From Bacteroidales bacterium UBA1714 (GTDB taxonomy: Bacteria > Bacteroidota > Bacteroidia > Bacteroidales > Paludibacteraceae), in contig DCIY01000012.1 of the NCBI GenBank assembly GCA_002317295.1, positions 1 through 64,000 of the forward strand: a stretch of DNA of 64,000 nucleotides, read 5' to 3'. Below are positions 27,098 through 35,800 of this stretch, piece by piece (positions within the stretch are counted from its first letter, which is position 1; the number at the start of each line of letters is the position of its first letter). Both the position numbers and the translations under genes were made by a program. The notes beneath the pieces are model-generated. The model ran no database searches and was not told the DNA's origin. It saw only the letters and a list, made by a program, of their open reading frames with translations.

Positions 27098-29719
27098 ATG
27101 GCTAAGCAAGATCCGAATGAAACTCCCATGATGCGACAATTCCGCGAAATCAAACAGCAGTATCCGGATGCGATGTTGTTGTTTCGCTGTGGAGATTTTT
27201 ACGAAACCTATTGTGAAGATGCCGTACGGGCTTCGTCATTGCTTCAAATCACCCTCACCCATCGCTCCAACGGTGGTGTAGGGAGCGGAATGATTGAAAT
27301 GGCCGGATTTCCGTTTCATGCCCTCGATACGTATCTGCCCAAACTGGTTCGGTTGGGAATAAGAGTAGCCATATGTGACCAATTGGAGGATCCCAAGCTG
27401 ACCAAAAAACTGGTAAAACGAGGAGTAACCGAATTGGTCACTCCCGGAGTCAGTTATTCGGATACAACACTCAACCAAAAAGAAAATAATTATGTTGCCT
27501 GTGTCCAGTTCTCCAAAACCAACCCCATAGGGGTTTCTTTCCTGGACATCTCCACGGGTGAGTTTTTGGTAGCCGAAGGAAGTGTTGACTATGTGGACAA
27601 ACTGCTCACGAACTTTGCACCCAAAGAGGTTCTGTTCCTGCGTGGAAAGAAAGAATGGTTCGAATCCTCGTTTGGCAATAAGTACTTCACCTTCGAACTG
27701 GACGATTGGATTTGTACTACTCAGGCTGCACAGGACAGACTCAACAAGCAATTTGGCACCCAAAACCTCAAAGGATTTGGTATCACCCAAATGCCCAATG
27801 CCATTATTGCTGCCGGCGCCATTCTCCAATACTTGGACATGACCCAGCACCTGATGACGGGACATATACAGCACCTGAGCCGTTTGGAGGAGGATAAGTA
27901 TGTGTGGCTTGATCGGTTTACGGTGCATAATCTGGAAATATACCAAACGCAGCACGAAGAAGGTCGTACCCTCTTGGACGTGATTGATGCCACATGCTGC
28001 CCTATGGGTTCGCGCATGCTTCGTCGCTGGGTATCGCTGCCACTCAAGCAACTGCAACCCATTCACAATCGTCAGGAAGTGGTCACTTTCTTTCTGCGCC
28101 ATACGCCTATACGCGAACAATTGCGCGAACAATTGTCGCATGTGCAGGACATAGAACGCATTGTCGGCAAGATTGCCACGGGACGTATCTCGCCCCGCGA
28201 AATGATAGCCTTGGCCAGCGCTTTGGACATCATGCAAACCATTCGTTCATGGTGCACACAAGCCGATGTGCCCTATGTGCGTACGTTGGGGGAACAGATC
28301 GATGTGTGTGAGCAGGTACGTTCCCGCATTCTCCAAACCATCGTTCCCGAACCACCTGCCGTGGTGGGAAAACCCGGAGCTATCGCCCGCGGAGTCAATG
28401 CCGAACTGGACGAATTGCGCGATATACAAACCAATGGTCGTCAGTATCTGCTGTCTTTGCAACAACGTGAGATAGAACAAACCGGTATCCAAAGTCTCAA
28501 GATAGGTTTCAACAATGTCTTTGGTTACTTCCTTGAAGTGAGAAACACCTACAAGGATATGGTGCCACCCGAGTGGATTCGCAAGCAGACTCTTGTCAAT
28601 GCCGAACGCTATATCACGCAGGAACTCAAAGACTATGAACAGAAGATTCTGTCAGCGGAGGAAAAGATAGCCGTTTTGGAAAACGCCATCTATCAGGAAC
28701 TCATCTTGATGATGTCTTCGTATGTATCCGCCCTGCAAATTGACGCCAATATTCTCGCGCAACTCGATTGCCTGAGTTGCTTTGCTCATATTGCCAACGC
28801 CAATCGCTATGTTTGCCCGCAGGTGAATGACAGTCTCATGATTGATATCCACCAGGGTCGTCATCCGGTCATCGAGCAACAACTGCCTATGGGACAGGAG
28901 TATGTCGCCAACGATGTGATGTTGGATAATCGGACGCAACAAATCATGATTATCACCGGGCCTAATATGGCCGGTAAATCTGCGTTGCTGCGCCAAACGG
29001 CCCTCATTGTACTCATGGCCCAAATAGGTTGCTTTGTGCCTGCCGAAAGTGCCTCTATTGGTTTGGTGGACAAGATTTTCACCCGTGTGGGAGCCAGCGA
29101 CAATATCTCCGTGGGAGAAAGTACATTTATGGTCGAGATGAACGAGGCTGCCAGTATCCTTAATAACCTCAGTGAACGCTCGCTTGTGCTCTTTGACGAA
29201 TTAGGTCGGGGAACATCTACTTATGACGGTATTTCCATAGCATGGGCCATTGTGGAGTATATCCATGAGAATAAAGGACATGCCAAGACGCTGTTTGCCA
29301 CCCACTACCACGAATTGAACGAAATGGAATCGCTCTTCGCGCGCATACGTAATTATAATGTGTCCGTGCGCGAGGCGGGAGATAAAGTTATTTTCCTGCG
29401 CAAACTGGTGCGTGGCGGCTCGGAACACAGTTTTGGTATCCATGTAGCCCAAATGGCCGGCATGCCGCAGTCCATCGTGGCCCGCGCCAACGAAGTGTTG
29501 CACGATTTGGAACACCAATCTGCGTCTTCGTTATCGTCTTCGTCATTGGCCAAAGGCCAAGTGCAGTACCCCGAAGGCTATCAACTCAGCTTCTTCCAAC
29601 TCGATGATCCGGTCTTGGAACAAATCAAAGACCAAATAAATGACCTGGACATCAATAACCTCACGCCTCTGGAAGCGTTAAATAAGCTTAGCGAAATCAA
29701 GCACCTCGTTGGAGGCTAA
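27098..29719 (+). CDS. mutS: DNA mismatch repair protein MutS
   Basis: This 873-residue protein has all MutS domains. The N-terminal mismatch-contact motif is GDFYETY (the Phe-x-Glu type). Connector and lever domains follow, then the ATPase with Walker A TGPNMAGKSALLRQ, Walker B VLFDELGRGTSTYDG and the ATHYHEL segment. It recognises mispaired bases in the cytoplasm and recruits MutL. It is 7 bp after the TonB receptor gene and 30 bp before the MFS gene, so it lies in the middle of an otherwise membrane-related transcript. Confidence 0.98.
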   Translation: MAKQDPNETPMMRQFREIKQQYPDAMLLFRCGDFYETYCEDAVRASSLLQITLTHRSNGGVGSGMIEMAGFPFHALDTYLPKLVRLGIRVAICDQLEDPKLTKKLVKRGVTELVTPGVSYSDTTLNQKENNYVACVQFSKTNPIGVSFLDISTGEFLVAEGSVDYVDKLLTNFAPKEVLFLRGKKEWFESSFGNKYFTFELDDWICTTQAAQDRLNKQFGTQNLKGFGITQMPNAIIAAGAILQYLDMTQHLMTGHIQHLSRLEEDKYVWLDRFTVHNLEIYQTQHEEGRTLLDVIDATCCPMGSRMLRRWVSLPLKQLQPIHNRQEVVTFFLRHTPIREQLREQLSHVQDIERIVGKIATGRISPREMIALASALDIMQTIRSWCTQADVPYVRTLGEQIDVCEQVRSRILQTIVPEPPAVVGKPGAIARGVNAELDELRDIQTNGRQYLLSLQQREIEQTGIQSLKIGFNNVFGYFLEVRNTYKDMVPPEWIRKQTLVNAERYITQELKDYEQKILSAEEKIAVLENAIYQELILMMSSYVSALQIDANILAQLDCLSCFAHIANANRYVCPQVNDSLMIDIHQGRHPVIEQQLPMGQEYVANDVMLDNRTQQIMIITGPNMAGKSALLRQTALIVLMAQIGCFVPAESASIGLVDKIFTRVGASDNISVGESTFMVEMNEAASILNNLSERSLVLFDELGRGTSTYDGISIAWAIVEYIHENKGHAKTLFATHYHELNEMESLFARIRNYNVSVREAGDKVIFLRKLVRGGSEHSFGIHVAQMAGMPQSIVARANEVLHDLEHQSASSLSSSSLAKGQVQYPEGYQLSFFQLDDPVLEQIKDQINDLDINNLTPLEALNKLSEIKHLVGG

Positions 29720-29749
29720 TCCTTTCGCAATAATTGTTAACGAAAGCGT

Positions 29750-31000
29750 ATGATGGCTGAAAAACAGAAATTAAATGTTGCCGCCATTGCGGTGATGTAC
29801 TTTCTCTATTTTTTGTTTGCCTTTGTGACCAATTTTGCCGGTTCCATGGGCGTCATTACCAAAAGCCAATTCGGAGCAACCAACGCTATGGCGCAATTGG
29901 GCACCCTGGCTTCATTTATTGCCTATGCCATATTGGGCATTCCGGCAGGGATGATCTTGCGCCGAAAGGGTTACAAATTCACCGGCCTGCTGGCTATATC
30001 CGTCGGCATTATCGGTGTAGGCATTCAGTGGTACAGTGGCACCGCAGGCAGTTTCGGCGTGTATGTACTTGGAGCCTTTGTGGCAGGTTGCTGTTTATGT
30101 CTTCTGGACATGGTGGTCAATCCAATGCTCAACACCCTGGGTGGTGGAGGTAAACGAGGTAACCAACTGATTCAATTTGGTGACGTGTGCAACTCGATTG
30201 GCGGTATGCTGACGCCTATTATGATAGGTTTTTTGATCGGTGGCAATATTGACACCGCCAGTGTGAGTGATGCCGCTCCTGCCATGATTGCTGCGATGGC
30301 GATGTTTGCCTTGGCATTTGTACTTGTTTTGGTTTGCCATATCCCTGAACCCCATATTGAGACCAAAGAACAACGTGCAGTCCGTTTGGCAGACAAAGAT
30401 CCCATTGGACCCCTATCGTTCCGTCACTTTGTATTGGGTGCTATCGCCGTCTTTTTTTATGCAGGTGTGGAGGTAGGTGTTCCCAATACGGCTAATTTGT
30501 ATATGAGCAACAACCCCATGGTTGGTCCGGCCGTAGCGGGTACGATGGTCGGTGTGTTTTGGATATGTATGATGTGTGGGGGAGTGATTGGTGGCATAAT
30601 AGGTGGTCGTGTCCCCAGTAGAGTGATGTTGGCTACCGTCAGTTCCATCAGTATTATCATGCTATTGTGCATTATGTTCTTCCCTGAGACATGGACGATT
30701 TCTGTGGCAGGTGCGGCGCTTCCGGTCAGCATGGTGATTATGTCCCTTTGCGGATTGATGACCAGCGTGATGTGGGGAACGATTTTCAACCTCAGTGCCG
30801 AAGGTTTGGGCAAATATACCCCAGCAGCCACCGGTATCTATATGGTCTTCGTTTGCGGTGGCGGAATTATGCCATTCTTACAGAACCTGTTGGCGGACTA
30901 TACCAACTATTTGGTTAGTTTCATTGTGCCTATCCTCGGTTTGGCATATGTCCTTTTCTACGCCCTCGTGGGCAGCAAACCTATAATGCCGCAGAAATAA
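29750..31000 (+). CDS. MFS transporter, FucP/FHS-like (copy 1 of 2)
   Basis: This 416-residue protein has twelve hydrophobic helices. The motif PAGMILRRKGYKFTG between helices 2 and 3 and the sequence NPMLNTLGGGGKRGNQLIQF fit the FucP/glucose-galactose (FHS) branch of the MFS. Sugar-proton symport is the family role; the substrate is not shown. A second copy at 45863-47110 on the other strand is about 85% identical by eye over 415 residues with no gaps. The start is 29750 or the ATG three bases later. It ends the envelope operon at a strong terminator. Confidence 0.85.
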   Translation: MMAEKQKLNVAAIAVMYFLYFLFAFVTNFAGSMGVITKSQFGATNAMAQLGTLASFIAYAILGIPAGMILRRKGYKFTGLLAISVGIIGVGIQWYSGTAGSFGVYVLGAFVAGCCLCLLDMVVNPMLNTLGGGGKRGNQLIQFGDVCNSIGGMLTPIMIGFLIGGNIDTASVSDAAPAMIAAMAMFALAFVLVLVCHIPEPHIETKEQRAVRLADKDPIGPLSFRHFVLGAIAVFFYAGVEVGVPNTANLYMSNNPMVGPAVAGTMVGVFWICMMCGGVIGGIIGGRVPSRVMLATVSSISIIMLLCIMFFPETWTISVAGAALPVSMVIMSLCGLMTSVMWGTIFNLSAEGLGKYTPAATGIYMVFVCGGGIMPFLQNLLADYTNYLVSFIVPILGLAYVLFYALVGSKPIMPQK

Positions 31001-31050
31001 GAGTAGGCCTCTTCGCCGGCCCTTTACAAAACTCTCCTTCAACGGGACAT

Positions 31051-31072
31051 GCGTATAGGATGCGTATAGGAT
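31051..31072 (+). repeat. tandem 11-bp repeat
   Basis: GCGTATAGGAT occurs twice without a gap (31051-31061, 31062-31072) in the short convergent spacer after the MFS gene. Confidence 0.85.
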
Positions 31073-31081
31073 GAACATACA

Positions 31082-31117
31082 AAAGATACGTTACTGCGAG
31101 CGCAATAACGTATCTTT
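31082..31117. terminator. bidirectional terminator between convergent MFS and rubrerythrin genes
   Basis: Perfect 12-bp stem AAAGATACGTTA (31082-31093) / TAACGTATCTTT (31106-31117), with A-rich left and T-rich right flanks. It serves both converging transcripts. Confidence 0.85.
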
Positions 31118-31145
31118 ATTTTGGGAGTAATCACCTTGTGGAAAA

Positions 31146-31694
31146 TTACTTCTTAAAATAGCGGTTGAATAAGCCTTCGAAGCCTTTACCATGACGAGCC
31201 TCGTCCTTGGCCATTTCATGAACGGTATCATGGATAGCGTCCAGATTCAACTCTTTGGCACGTTTGGCAATGCGCAGTTTGTCTTCGCAAGCACCTGCCT
31301 CAGCCATCATACGCTTCTCCAGATTGGTCTTGGTGTCCCAAACTACCTCACCGAGTAATTCAGCAAACTTAGCGCAGTGTTCAGCCTCTTCGAATGCATA
31401 ACGCTTGAAGGCCTCTGCTACTTCCGGATAACCTTCGCGGTCAGCCTGACGTGACATGGCTAAGTACATACCTACCTCAGTAGCCTCACCCATAAAGTGG
31501 GCATTGAGGTCCTTCTTCATTTGTTCATCGGTATCTTTGGCTACACCGATAACATGCTCACATGCAAAGGCGATTCCTGCATTTTCATCCACTTCTTTCC
31601 ACTTTACAATCTGTTTACACTGAGGGCAACGCTCAGGAGCCTCTGCTCCTTCGAATACAAAGCCACAAATGGGGCAAATAAATTTCTTTTTCAT
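31146..31694 (-). CDS. rbr: reverse rubrerythrin (N-terminal rubredoxin, C-terminal diiron domain)
   Basis: This 182-residue protein starts with a rubredoxin-like iron site (CPICG and CPQC within the first 27 residues), followed by a ferritin-like diiron domain with Glu and ExxH ligands (MGEATEVGMY, FEEAEHCAKF, KDEARHGKG). The order is reversed relative to classic rubrerythrin. The family reduces hydrogen peroxide in anaerobes, which fits an anaerobic Bacteroidales host. It is downstream of yggS on the same strand across 64 bp; I could not find a convincing promoter in that gap. Confidence 0.93.
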   Translation of the reverse strand: MKKKFICPICGFVFEGAEAPERCPQCKQIVKWKEVDENAGIAFACEHVIGVAKDTDEQMKKDLNAHFMGEATEVGMYLAMSRQADREGYPEVAEAFKRYAFEEAEHCAKFAELLGEVVWDTKTNLEKRMMAEAGACEDKLRIAKRAKELNLDAIHDTVHEMAKDEARHGKGFEGLFNRYFKK

Positions 31695-31740
31695 TGTTTG
31701 TTTTGTTTTAATAAGGTTATTATAATATTACTGTCTGTGT

Positions 31741-31755
31741 GTTGCATCAGGCAAC
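31741..31755. other. short hairpin between yggS and rbr
   Basis: Perfect 5-bp stem GTTGC-ATCAG-GCAAC. No T-tract follows on the minus strand; it could be an mRNA processing or stability element. Confidence 0.4.
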
Positions 31756-31758
31756 ATA

Positions 31759-32400
31759 TCAGTAATTTCTTTCTCCAAATATACGACTGCCAATTCTTAC
31801 CATTGTGCTACCATCTTCAATGGCCAATGCATAATCGTCCGACATACCCATGGATAGAATAGGGTGCACTATCGAAGAGTGCTGAGCCAAGTCTCTTAGC
31901 TGCCGAAAACAGCGATGAATCTCCTCTTCGTCTTCCGTGTTGGTGGCCATGGTCATAAATCCGCATACGCGGATATGCGGATACGCCTCCCAATTTGTGG
32001 GTAATTCCCCTATCCCAAATCCCGATTTGCTTTCCTCTTTGGCCACATGTACTTCCAGCAATACATCGATGATGCGGTCGATTTTAGCCGCCTCTTTCTC
32101 AATTGCCTCCATCAGACGCACACTGTCCACACTATGAATCAGATGCACAAACGGTACAATCAGTTTGAGTTTGTTGGTTTGTATATGGCCAATCATGTGC
32201 CAACGGATGTCCTTGGGTAAGGCTTCGTGCTTGGCTACCAACTCCTGAATATGACTTTCGCCAAAATCTCGTTCCCCCGCGGCATAAGCCTGCTCAATGG
32301 CCTCCAAAGGCTGATACTTGCTCACGCATATGAGTTGAACACCCTCAGGTAATGTGGCGCGAATGGCAGCAATATGTTGTTGTATATCAGTCAACGGCAC
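31759..32400 (-). CDS. yggS: PLP-binding homeostasis protein, YggS/PLPBP family
   Basis: This 213-residue single-domain PLP protein has the cofactor lysine Lys28 in CVSKYQP, followed by the conserved FGESHIQELVAKHEAL and HMIGHIQTNKLK. It has no known catalytic reaction; members buffer PLP and affect amino and keto acid balance. It is the last gene of the long minus-strand run that starts with nusB and overlaps the DUF4494 gene by 14 bp. Confidence 0.93.
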   Translation of the reverse strand: MPLTDIQQHIAAIRATLPEGVQLICVSKYQPLEAIEQAYAAGERDFGESHIQELVAKHEALPKDIRWHMIGHIQTNKLKLIVPFVHLIHSVDSVRLMEAIEKEAAKIDRIIDVLLEVHVAKEESKSGFGIGELPTNWEAYPHIRVCGFMTMATNTEDEEEIHRCFRQLRDLAQHSSIVHPILSMGMSDDYALAIEDGSTMVRIGSRIFGERNY

Positions 32401-32800
32401 GGAATACGTCTATAATCCTGGTCTTGGTCACGGTGATAATCTCTGCGTCCAGAGAGGACAAATAGCCTTCCAACGATTTGAGCGCCTGATGAATAGTCGG
32501 GGCCTGAATCAATATGTTCACGGCCTTACGAGTCTCTTTGCCATCATCTTCCACGGTAATCATCTCTACACGGCCCTTATACCAATAGTCACCTTCGGCA
32601 GGGCGAATGTCATAATATTGCACTTTCTTGCAACTTTGCACCTCGCAGTCGCCAAAAATAAACGGTTTGATTTTTTCCATCAGTCGCGTCTCTACATCTG
32701 TGCAATTGAATCCCTCTAACAGATAGGTCTCTTTCACACTGCCGGGATTATCCTCACCGGTTTGACGCTCGTATTTCAATTTGAGTTCGTACAGTAACAT
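32387..32800 (-). CDS. DUF4494 family protein
   Basis: This 137-residue soluble protein matches the Bacteroidota-specific DUF4494 family, with YELKLKYERQTGED at the N terminus and VKETYLLEGFNCTDVETRL next. No signal peptide, membrane helix or catalytic motif is seen. The function is unknown. It lies between a secreted phosphatase relative and yggS, overlapping the latter by 14 bp. Confidence 0.8.
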   Translation of the reverse strand: MLLYELKLKYERQTGEDNPGSVKETYLLEGFNCTDVETRLMEKIKPFIFGDCEVQSCKKVQYYDIRPAEGDYWYKGRVEMITVEDDGKETRKAVNILIQAPTIHQALKSLEGYLSSLDAEIITVTKTRIIDVFRAVD

Positions 32801-32806
32801 AGATTA

Positions 32807-34276
32807 TTATAAATTAAGTAATTGATTGATATCGGTTGCTTGGAGATTCCCTTGCGGAAAGGTATAATGGTTCCCACTCCAGAATAGCAAAGGCACTTGG
32901 ACAGGGGTATCAAACAGGGGTAAAGGCTGGTTGTCTTTGTTGTTGCACAATTGCCATCCTGGTTGCAGCGTAAAAACTACATCCCCCGCACTGCGTTTGT
33001 TGACAGAATGGCGCATATCTTCATTCAGGTAGGCTTCATGGGCGGGACAAGCCAGTTTGACCCCCTCAAATTCCATCAAAAACAGACTTACCTGACGCTG
33101 AATCTGCTCCAAGGACATGCGTTTTTGCTCAATCAATGTGCGGTTGAGATAGATAGCCTGCCCCCAACCCCCGTCAACCCAACGCTCATGACCATAGATG
33201 GCCATCAGGTAAGTGGATGTGAGCGCGGCTGCCTGATCCACATTAAACTGCTTCACCTCCATATGCGTTTGCTCCTGAACTTGAGTGCTGTGACCCAAAG
33301 CAGGCAGACCTACCACGAGAATCTGATAGTGGTCCTGACCAATGCGCCGATTGAGTTGCTCAATCAAGTACCCCAAATCCTGGTTCAACCACAAATACAT
33401 ATCTTCCTGTTCTGCCGATTCGATGCGATCACACGTTGCCGTAGGCGATACGCAGGTTAACTCCAACAACAGCAGATCAGGAGTGGCATCCTGACCCAAC
33501 TGCTGAGTCTGCTGCAACTGTAGCGCCAAATCAATGACTGCCGTATTGGCTACGGGCGAAGTGAGTATATGCCCACTGCCGCTATAACTGAACGGATGCT
33601 TTTTCTCTTTCTCGGTCGGATGCATGTACATGCCTATCTCCATTCTTGGCGTCCAAGCCTGCTGTTCGTATGCAGCCATCTTGCCATTCACATTCATCTG
33701 ATCCGCTGCCGAAGGCAATCCGTCGCGATAAAACGAAGTTGTACTCCAACGCAATGGTTCCGTCTGTAACCAGCAACAGGCATTGGCACTGTGACCAGCC
33801 AATACGATGGTGGTAGTGGAATGAATGCCTACGGCATAAATTTTGGCTTGAGCACCGGCATGCATGCGTAACCGATCACTGATGGTAGGCCCCAACAGAG
33901 CACGTGGCGATAAACTGACATCACAACCGATGCCTGACTCCTGTTTGTCTTCGAGTATAGGGTGGGCTATCCGGTCGCTGCGTGAAAAATACGCGTCACT
34001 GCTGATTCCATGGTTATTGGGATAACAACCCGTCATCAGCGTAGCTACTGCTTCACTGCCTCCGTATATCCATTGGTCAAAACCAATGGTGGTTTGATAC
34101 GCTTCTTCGCTGAGTGTGCGAAGGCCTCCCATTTGCCAATAATTACGCAATGCATTGAGGTTGGTCTGTTCCAACCCGTTAACTGCCACAACCACGGACA
34201 AAGGAGGCGTCTGCGCCTGGAGAACAAGCGCCCAGGCTGTAAGTACTATCGTAACCAATAAATGAGTCTTATGCAT
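32807..34276 (-). CDS. secreted alkaline-phosphatase-superfamily protein, predicted inactive
   Basis: The protein is 489 residues from the ATG at 34276, which starts a signal peptide (1-22, ending LQAQ); the longer open frame lies inside the upstream gene. The fold layout follows the PafA-like alkaline phosphatase family: a VVVAVNGL strand, the nucleophile region (71-83, YGGSEAVATLMTG), CYPNNHGI, and later the LLLLELTCVS and VVGLPALGHS strands. The expected metal ligands and nucleophile are missing. The first Asp is Asn33, the Thr of the nucleophile motif is Gly/Ser, the D-Y-x-x-H motif reads CVSPTAT, and the ADHG motif reads LPALGHS. It is therefore probably a binding or structural relative in the periplasm. 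It overlaps the DUF4105 gene by 31 bp. Confidence 0.75.
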   Translation of the reverse strand: MHKTHLLVTIVLTAWALVLQAQTPPLSVVVAVNGLEQTNLNALRNYWQMGGLRTLSEEAYQTTIGFDQWIYGGSEAVATLMTGCYPNNHGISSDAYFSRSDRIAHPILEDKQESGIGCDVSLSPRALLGPTISDRLRMHAGAQAKIYAVGIHSTTTIVLAGHSANACCWLQTEPLRWSTTSFYRDGLPSAADQMNVNGKMAAYEQQAWTPRMEIGMYMHPTEKEKKHPFSYSGSGHILTSPVANTAVIDLALQLQQTQQLGQDATPDLLLLELTCVSPTATCDRIESAEQEDMYLWLNQDLGYLIEQLNRRIGQDHYQILVVGLPALGHSTQVQEQTHMEVKQFNVDQAAALTSTYLMAIYGHERWVDGGWGQAIYLNRTLIEQKRMSLEQIQRQVSLFLMEFEGVKLACPAHEAYLNEDMRHSVNKRSAGDVVFTLQPGWQLCNNKDNQPLPLFDTPVQVPLLFWSGNHYTFPQGNLQATDINQLLNL

Positions 34277-35181
34277 AAATAAATAAATGGTATAACCAAT
34301 AATCTCCAACTGAATCCTACCAAGGGGTGAATCGAAAAGAAACGCAAAAAAACAATCAGTCCAATCAGCATCATATACACACTGCCTAAGGCCAGATCTA
34401 CTCCCCAACTCATTTTCTGCCGCTTTCGGTCAAATACATTGACACCAATAAACAATCCAATAACCAACGCTATGCCAACATACCAGGTCCCATACCATGG
34501 AACCTTGGCGATGGTAAATGGCGCTATATGATTGGCCCCAACCAATGAACGGCCGTCTTTTAACTTCACCTGTTGTATATAATCCATCAGTTCTTCCGGT
34601 AGAAACAGACGAGCCTCATTATCCATTACCTGGTCAGCACGTTTGCCAAAGATGAGGTTGATTCCAAAATCCGCCCAACCCCCTTTGCCGGTATAGTGGT
34701 GAATAAACTGTCGGTACGTTTGGCCCTTCCATCCCTCGTATTCGGAAGCACATTCGTCGTCCAACGCTTTTTGCAGTAATCGATACGGACGGGTGGCACA
34801 GTTGTCAAACACAAAATTGTACAGATATGTGCGGTTCTCGGGTTGATAATTCGTCCACAACGCTTGCAACAACTGTTGCGTTTGATCTTCACTCAGATTC
34901 AACCGCTGCTCGTACACCTTACGACCTTCTTGCTGATATTCTTTCAGAAAATAGTAAGTGTCTTCTGCCCCCAATTGATAATATGTCTCACCCCGAACAA
35001 ACTTCCAATAGAAATGATCGGTTTCGAAACTGAATATGCCATAATTGAATACTACATCCATTCCCCGCTCCGTATCCTGTACACGAATCGCCGTATGCCC
35101 ATAACGGGAATACAACGGCTGCCCCGGAGTGCAGGTGAGCAGTGATATGTAAATCATCAGCAACTTAAACATGATATCCAA
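34246..35181 (-). CDS. DUF4105 membrane protein (Lnb-like lipoprotein N-acyltransferase candidate)
   Basis: This 311-residue protein has a short hydrophobic N terminus, a periplasmic domain (about 20-215) and four C-terminal membrane helices. The domain carries YGHTAIRVQD (His) and FDNCATRPYR (Cys), a Cys-His pair typical of papain-like acyl-transfer enzymes and diagnostic for DUF4105. Some DUF4105 proteins have been described as lipoprotein N-acyltransferases (Lnb); applying that here is inference. It overlaps the PAP2 gene by 17 bp and the pseudophosphatase gene by 31 bp, so the three are translated as a block. Confidence 0.75.
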   Translation of the reverse strand: MDIMFKLLMIYISLLTCTPGQPLYSRYGHTAIRVQDTERGMDVVFNYGIFSFETDHFYWKFVRGETYYQLGAEDTYYFLKEYQQEGRKVYEQRLNLSEDQTQQLLQALWTNYQPENRTYLYNFVFDNCATRPYRLLQKALDDECASEYEGWKGQTYRQFIHHYTGKGGWADFGINLIFGKRADQVMDNEARLFLPEELMDYIQQVKLKDGRSLVGANHIAPFTIAKVPWYGTWYVGIALVIGLFIGVNVFDRKRQKMSWGVDLALGSVYMMLIGLIVFLRFFSIHPLVGFSWRLLVIPFIYLCIRLIYWLR

Positions 35182-35800
35182 ACCATACGGGTATAAATGT
35201 GGCCATCGTTCCTAATAAATAACCGCACACCACTTGTAATGGAGTGTGTGCGTCCAGATAGAGTCTGGCATACATGAGTAGCAGACTGACCCCAAGCAAT
35301 ATACTCATCAACCCTATCGGCCATTGACCATAAACCAGACAATAGGCGCATACACCTCCAAATAAGCCGCCCATTCCCGTGAGATGCGCCGATATCTTCC
35401 ACCAATGATTAATCACAGCCACCAACCCAATGGCCAGGGTGGCTCCAATGGCAATCCAGAATAAAAAACGCATCATTGGAAAAAGGGTGTATAACATATA
35501 CGCCCAACATCCGTATCCGCCTATTGTGTAGATATAGGGCCATAACCGTTCCTGGGCATCGTTCATATACACATCTTTGGCTTTGCCGGTGTGGATACGA
35601 CTGACAACCATCATAAACGGCAAAAGACCCGTAAAAATAAATGTCCCCAAACATGTAATCAGCCAGAACTTCCCCGTGTCGACAGGCATGTCGCGCGTAA
35701 AATCGGCGCAAAACAACAGCATTCCGTATGTGGGAATGAGCAGCGGATAGAGTAGGGCACTCACCACCTGACTGATGATATGGAGCACTTTATACTTCAC
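35165..35800 (-). CDS. PAP2-like integral membrane protein with degenerate motifs
   Basis: This 211-residue protein has six hydrophobic segments. Motifs sit where those of membrane PAP2 phosphatases lie: ERLWPY, KISAHLTG in place of P-S-G-H, and ARLYLDAHTP with the third-motif Arg and His kept but the final Asp replaced. Active members remove phosphate from lipid carriers such as undecaprenyl pyrophosphate. The missing Lys and Ser here make activity uncertain. It overlaps rpoN by 11 bp and the DUF4105 gene by 17 bp. Confidence 0.65.
   Translation of the reverse strand: MKYKVLHIISQVVSALLYPLLIPTYGMLLFCADFTRDMPVDTGKFWLITCLGTFIFTGLLPFMMVVSRIHTGKAKDVYMNDAQERLWPYIYTIGGYGCWAYMLYTLFPMMRFLFWIAIGATLAIGLVAVINHWWKISAHLTGMGGLFGGVCAYCLVYGQWPIGLMSILLGVSLLLMYARLYLDAHTPLQVVCGYLLGTMATFIPVWFGYHV

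Noticed and set aside
27236..28237. 333-codon minus-strand frame inside mutS
   Set aside because: mutS is complete on the plus strand and the reverse translation shows no motif.
31776..31783. CAAATATA as -7 box for rbr inside the end of yggS
   Set aside because: No -33 element lies at the expected distance, so the match is too weak to call.
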